From Gammaproteobacteria bacterium (GTDB lineage: Bacteria; Gemmatimonadota; Gemmatimonadetes; Longimicrobiales; Gaopeijiaceae): a DNA stretch of 64,000 bases. The stretch lies in NCBI GenBank assembly GCA_028820325.1, contig JAPPJO010000135.1, forward strand, positions 1 to 64,000, read 5' to 3'. A program made the translations under genes and the position numbers. The notes below the pieces were generated by a model. The model worked only from the letters and a program-made list of their open reading frames with translations. It was not told where the DNA came from and made no database searches. Positions 60,231 to 64,000 of this stretch are shown here, in pieces (position 1 is the first letter of the stretch; each line of letters begins with the position of its first letter).

Positions 60231-63200
60231 ATGAGCCAGTTTGCGTTTCTCCGGCGCGAATGGTCGGCGGTGTTCGCCGCGGCTTCGAAGGCTGAGGCGG
60301 CCGTCCACTCGGATCCCCGAACGGCCTGCTTCTATGCCCGACGCACACTGGAGTTGGCGGTGACCTGGGCCTACAAGCACGACTCCGCGCTCCGGCTGCC
60401 CTATCGAGACAACCTTTCCGCGCTGATCCACGAGCCCAGCTTCAAGCGGGCCGCAGGCGAGGCGTTGTTCAGCAAGGCTCGAATAATCAAGATGCTCGGC
60501 AACCGCGCGGTGCACAATCAGCGTGCCATACCAGGGGCGGACGCGCTGACAGCAGTACGCGAGTTGTTCCACGTAACTTACTGGTTTGCGCGGACATACG
60601 CCCGCTCCGGGCGCCCTGCGCCAAGTCTATCGTTCGACCCAACGAATCTGCCCCGCACGGCGACGGATTACCAGCAGACGGCGGAGCAATTGCGCGCATT
60701 TGGGGAAGCGCTCCGGGAACGCGACGACAAGCTAACGACAGTGCTCGCCGACAAGGGCGCGCTCGACGAGGAGCTCAAACGTCTGCGGAAGGAAGTGGCC
60801 GACGCCAAGAAGGCAGCTGCAGCACAGCCAGACACGCACGACTACTCCGAAACAGAGACTCGCGACTATCTTATCGACTTGCTGCTTAAGGAAGCTGGTT
60901 GGGTGCTCGATCAGGACCGCGACCGCGAGTTCGAAGTACGCGGGATGCCCAACAAGAGTGGCCAAGGCTTTGTGGACTACGTCCTCTGGAGCGACGATGG
61001 CAAGCCGCTCGGTTTGGTCGAGGCCAAACGCACGCGGCGTGATCCGCGGGTCGGCCAGCAACAGGCCAAGCTCTATGCAGATTGCCTCGAGCAGAGATTC
61101 GGACGAAGGCCGGTCATCTTCTACTCGAATGGCTACAAGCACTGGACTTGGGATAGCACCCGCTACCCCCCGCGCCAGGTGCAGGGCTTCTACGAGAAGG
61201 CAGAGCTGGAGCTGTTGATCCAACGTCGAAAGTCACGGCGCACGCTCGCGGAGTCTTCGATTCGTCCGGTAATCGCCGATCGCTACTACCAGACGCGTGC
61301 TATCCGACGCATAGCCGAGTCGTTTGAACGCGACCATGACCGCAAGGCACTGCTCGTCATGGCGACCGGCGCTGGCAAGACACGCACAGTGATCGCGCTC
61401 TGCGACCTGCTCATGCGCTGCAACTGGGCGAAGCGCGTGCTCTTCCTCGCCGACCGGGTGGCGCTGGTGAATCAGGCGATCAACGCCTTCAAGCGGCATT
61501 TGCCAGACACATCGCCCGTCAACCTGGTCACGGAGAGAAACGCCGAGGGACGCGTCTACGTCTCAACCTATCCGACCATGATGGGATTGATCGACGAGGC
61601 CCACGATGGCCAGAGGCGGTTCGGGGTGGGCCATTTTGACTTGGTTGTCATCGACGAAGCGCACCGCTCAGTGTTTCAGAAATACCGCGCGATCTTGGAC
61701 TACTTCGACTCCCTGCTCGTCGGACTCACGGCGACCCCCAAGGACGAGGTGGACCGAAACACTTACCGGCTGTTCGACTTGGAAGACGGCGTGCCCACCG
61801 ACGCCTACTCGCTGGAGGAGGCGGTTCGCGATGGCTTCCTCGTGCCACCGAAGGCCGTCTCAGTTCCGCTCAAGTTTCAGCGCGAGGGCATCACTTACGA
61901 TGAGTTGTCGGAAGAGGAGAAGGACCAGTGGGACGCGCTCGAATGGGATGACGAAGGCACGGTGCCCGGCCGGGTTGAGGCCGCAGCGGTGAACAAGTGG
62001 TTGTTCAACAAGGACACCGTGGACAAGGTCCTGGTACACGTCATGACGCGCGGCCTCATGGTCGCCGGCGGTGACCGCCTGGGTAAGACCATCCTTTTCG
62101 CCAAGAACCAGGATCACGCGGAGTTTATCGCCGATCGTTTCAACACCAACTACCCGCATTACAAGGGCGAATTCGCCCGTGTCATCACCTTCAGGACGGA
62201 GTATGCGCAGAGCCTGATCGACAGTTTTTCGAACAGCGAGAAGAACCCACACTTAGCCATTTCTGTAGACATGCTCGACACCGGCATCGACATACCCGAG
62301 GTCGTGAACCTGGTCTTCTTCAAGCCGGTGCGCTCAAAAACCAAGTTCTGGCAGATGGTAGGTCGCGGCACGCGGCTTTGTCCCGATCTGTTCGGGCCGG
62401 GTCGGGACAAGAAGCTGTTCTATCTCTTCGACTACTGCCAAAACCTCGAATACTTCAGCCAAGAAATCTCGGCTACTGAAGGCACTGTCGTCGATTCGCT
62501 CGGCAAGCGCCTGTTCAACGCGCGGTTGGAGTTGATCGGTGAGCTAGACCGGGGACACCCCGCGGATGCAGCTCCGGTGCGGGAGCCGATTGCGACCTAC
62601 GATAATCCCGGGACCACAAGAGAAGTTCGCGCTACCACTGCTGAATTGCTGCAACGTGAAATCGCTGCGATGAACCTTGACAACTTCGTGGTGAGGCCTC
62701 ATCGCCAGCTCGTAGAGAAGTACGCTAGGCCGGAGGCGTGGACCACGCTGCCTCCTGAAGCCTTGGCCGAGTTGTCTGACGAGATCGCCGGGCTGCCTTC
62801 AGAGACCGACCTGGAAAACGAGGAGGCGAAACGTTTCGACCTATTGGTCTTGAGGCTGCAACTTGCTCTGCTACGCTCCGAGTCGAGCTTCGCTCGATTG
62901 CGCGATCACGTCCAGCAGATCGTCGGACTCCTTGAAGAGAAGTCAGCTATTCCGATGGTCCAAGCTCGGATGGCGCTCATCCAAGACGTGCAAGGTGACG
63001 AGTGGTGGCAGGACGTCACAGTCCCCATTCTTGAGGGACTGCGGCGAAAACTGCGTGACTTGATTCAGTTGATCGATCGGCGCCAGCGCAAGCCCGTGTA
63101 CTCGGATTTCGAGGACCTGATGGGTCGTGAGACCGTGGTCGACCTCCCCGGCGTTGCTGTGGGTACTGACTACGAGAAGTTTGTGGCGAAGGCACGTACC

Positions 63201-63641
63201 TTTCTGCGGACGCACCTGAATCATATTGCGATCCACAAGCTCCGTTCCAACAAGCCTCTGGCGCCAACTGATCTCGCTGAGCTGGAACGCATGCTTGAAG
63301 AGAGTGGTCTTGGACAGCCGGAAGATCTTCGGCAGGCGGCGGAAGAATCGCAGGGCCTGGGTCTGTTCGTTCGTTCCCTCGTCGGAATGGATCGTGGTGC
63401 GGCGAAAGAGGCGATGGCGTCTTTTTTGGAGGGTAGATCTCTCACTGCCAACCAAATCGAGTTCATCAATCTGATAGTTGATCACCTGACCGAACATGGC
63501 GCCGTCGAACCGGGAAGGCTATACGAATCGCCGTTCACCGACCTCTCCATGACGGGTCCTGACGGACTGTTCAATGCAGCAGAGATGAGTGACCTCATGC
63601 GGGTACTCGATGCTGTTCGAGCTTCGGCGGTGGCGGCGTGA
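60231..63641 (+). CDS. hsdR: Type I restriction endonuclease subunit R
   Basis: The 1136-aa protein has an N-terminal DUF4145-like helical domain (about 10-120), a coiled linker and an HsdR_N PD-(D/E)XK nuclease (FVDYVLWSDDGKPLGLVEAK at about 243-262). A superfamily 2 translocase follows: MATGAGKT (381-388), VIDEAHRS (about 473-480), LVGLTATPKDE and LDTGIDIPEV with QMVGRGTR. It translocates and cuts DNA when bound to HsdM and HsdS. The gene is intact, but with hsdM truncated the complex should not assemble or work normally. Confidence 0.93.
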   Translation: MSQFAFLRREWSAVFAAASKAEAAVHSDPRTACFYARRTLELAVTWAYKHDSALRLPYRDNLSALIHEPSFKRAAGEALFSKARIIKMLGNRAVHNQRAIPGADALTAVRELFHVTYWFARTYARSGRPAPSLSFDPTNLPRTATDYQQTAEQLRAFGEALRERDDKLTTVLADKGALDEELKRLRKEVADAKKAAAAQPDTHDYSETETRDYLIDLLLKEAGWVLDQDRDREFEVRGMPNKSGQGFVDYVLWSDDGKPLGLVEAKRTRRDPRVGQQQAKLYADCLEQRFGRRPVIFYSNGYKHWTWDSTRYPPRQVQGFYEKAELELLIQRRKSRRTLAESSIRPVIADRYYQTRAIRRIAESFERDHDRKALLVMATGAGKTRTVIALCDLLMRCNWAKRVLFLADRVALVNQAINAFKRHLPDTSPVNLVTERNAEGRVYVSTYPTMMGLIDEAHDGQRRFGVGHFDLVVIDEAHRSVFQKYRAILDYFDSLLVGLTATPKDEVDRNTYRLFDLEDGVPTDAYSLEEAVRDGFLVPPKAVSVPLKFQREGITYDELSEEEKDQWDALEWDDEGTVPGRVEAAAVNKWLFNKDTVDKVLVHVMTRGLMVAGGDRLGKTILFAKNQDHAEFIADRFNTNYPHYKGEFARVITFRTEYAQSLIDSFSNSEKNPHLAISVDMLDTGIDIPEVVNLVFFKPVRSKTKFWQMVGRGTRLCPDLFGPGRDKKLFYLFDYCQNLEYFSQEISATEGTVVDSLGKRLFNARLELIGELDRGHPADAAPVREPIATYDNPGTTREVRATTAELLQREIAAMNLDNFVVRPHRQLVEKYARPEAWTTLPPEALAELSDEIAGLPSETDLENEEAKRFDLLVLRLQLALLRSESSFARLRDHVQQIVGLLEEKSAIPMVQARMALIQDVQGDEWWQDVTVPILEGLRRKLRDLIQLIDRRQRKPVYSDFEDLMGRETVVDLPGVAVGTDYEKFVAKARTFLRTHLNHIAIHKLRSNKPLAPTDLAELERMLEESGLGQPEDLRQAAEESQGLGLFVRSLVGMDRGAAKEAMASFLEGRSLTANQIEFINLIVDHLTEHGAVEPGRLYESPFTDLSMTGPDGLFNAAEMSDLMRVLDAVRASAVAA

Positions 63642-63891
63642 CAAACGAAGAACCAAGCGCGCGAACGTCCCGTTGTAATCTTTGAAGACGAAACGGTTAC
63701 CGCCCGGCCCCTTCTCCGCGGGTCCGCTCACGATGCAGCGGAGAGGAATCCTTGCACCACTCCGATCCGCGCTCCAGTCTTTCCGTATGCGACCGTGTGG
63801 TTATCGGGGGCTGGAGACCCGCCAAGCTGGCGCTCCGCTCCCGTGCAGTCACACCCGCCGAGAGCCACCCCACCCCACCGAGGTACCCGCC
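63642..63891. other. Spacer, no gene recognised
   Basis: No gene is evident after hsdR. A minus-strand open stretch around 63660-63740 (PGGNRFVFKDYNGTFAR) could be a fragment, but I cannot assign it. The region presumably holds the promoter of the next gene. Confidence 0.35.
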
Positions 63892-64000
63892 ATGACGACC
63901 CGACGAACCCGCCGACTCGTCCCCCCCACCCCCCTCCTCACCCTCGCCATCACCGCCGCGACCGCGTTTGCCGCCGCGGCCGCGCTTGCCATCACCCCCA
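63892..64000 (+). CDS. Start of an exported protein (runs off the window)
   Basis: From ATG 63892 the frame MTTRRTRRLVPPTPLLTLAI then TAATAFAAAAALAI looks like a twin-basic signal peptide with an alanine-rich hydrophobic core. Only 36 codons are visible, so the product is unknown. Confidence 0.45.
   Translation, partial: MTTRRTRRLVPPTPLLTLAITAATAFAAAAALAITP

Noticed and set aside
1..64000. tRNA or rRNA genes
   Set aside because: No cloverleaf-like or rRNA-like segments were recognised by eye; a covariance-model scan would be decisive.

Overview
The window is GC-rich bacterial chromosome. Exported beta-propeller proteins, S9 peptidases with export signals, a TonB-dependent receptor carrying a carboxypeptidase-regulatory domain, and Big_2/LRR lipoproteins together suggest a Gemmatimonadota-like or similar environmental lineage. 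That placement is inference from protein content; no rRNA or other marker gene is present. I see no tRNA, rRNA or CRISPR array.

Layout. (1) 1-5.1 kb: an exported 6-bladed propeller protein, a truncated Big_2-LRR lipoprotein and a frameshifted TonB receptor. (2) 5.1-25 kb: a region built by repeated duplication and deletion. Two near-identical units of S9 peptidase plus hipBA lie about 10 kb apart (7600-11583 and 17714-22764). They are interleaved with a 1559-aa Big_2/LRR/metalloprotease lipoprotein, an Orc1/Cdc6-like ATPase, a DUF433/DUF5615 toxin-antitoxin pair, a HicB-like antitoxin, a DUF2235 hydrolase and a VOC protein. Between them are at least seven internally deleted remnants (hipBA, hipA tail, ATPase, DUF433, a lipoprotein, NYN, a restriction-methylase tail). 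(3) 25.8-33.5 kb: a defence island with McrBC, an IS21 istA remnant and a complete three-gene ABC-3C system (31.0 and 31.5 kb junctions translationally coupled). (4) 34.1-57.0 kb: one large RecD-like helicase gene on the minus strand, split by a 19,207-bp insertion. (5) 57.0-63.6 kb: a type I restriction locus (hsdM lacking its 5' part, hsdS, an unknown gene, hsdR), then an exported protein running off the edge.

The main discovery is the insertion at 35179-54385. Both ends begin with GGG and form an imperfect 27-bp inverted repeat (21/27 matches counted by eye). They are flanked by an exact 8-bp duplication, ATTAGGAA, at 35171-35178 and 54386-54393. Removing the insert and one duplicate rejoins the helicase halves exactly in frame (3750 nt over the two open frames). 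The only intact transposase inside, at 44843-45808, is an IS1595-family (ISXO2-like) enzyme, and that family makes 8-bp duplications and has GGG-starting ends. So this looks like a roughly 19-kb cargo-carrying IS1595-family transposon with nearly 30 passenger genes. Cargo includes an OLD-type ATPase/TOPRIM nuclease, a SAP-PD-(D/E)XK nuclease, a secreted HNH lipoprotein, a HhH protein, a Cas2/SinR-like protein, an EVE-like protein, a string of tiny overlapping genes, and a strictly coupled four-gene operon of unknown function (39045-41186) that is a good candidate for an undescribed system.

Many genes here are defence or toxin-antitoxin genes in different states of decay. The type I system has probably lost modification because hsdM lacks its SAM-binding part, the helicase is broken by the transposon, and several TA loci survive only as scars. 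McrBC, ABC-3C, the two hipBA pairs, DUF433/DUF5615 and the transposon cargo look intact.
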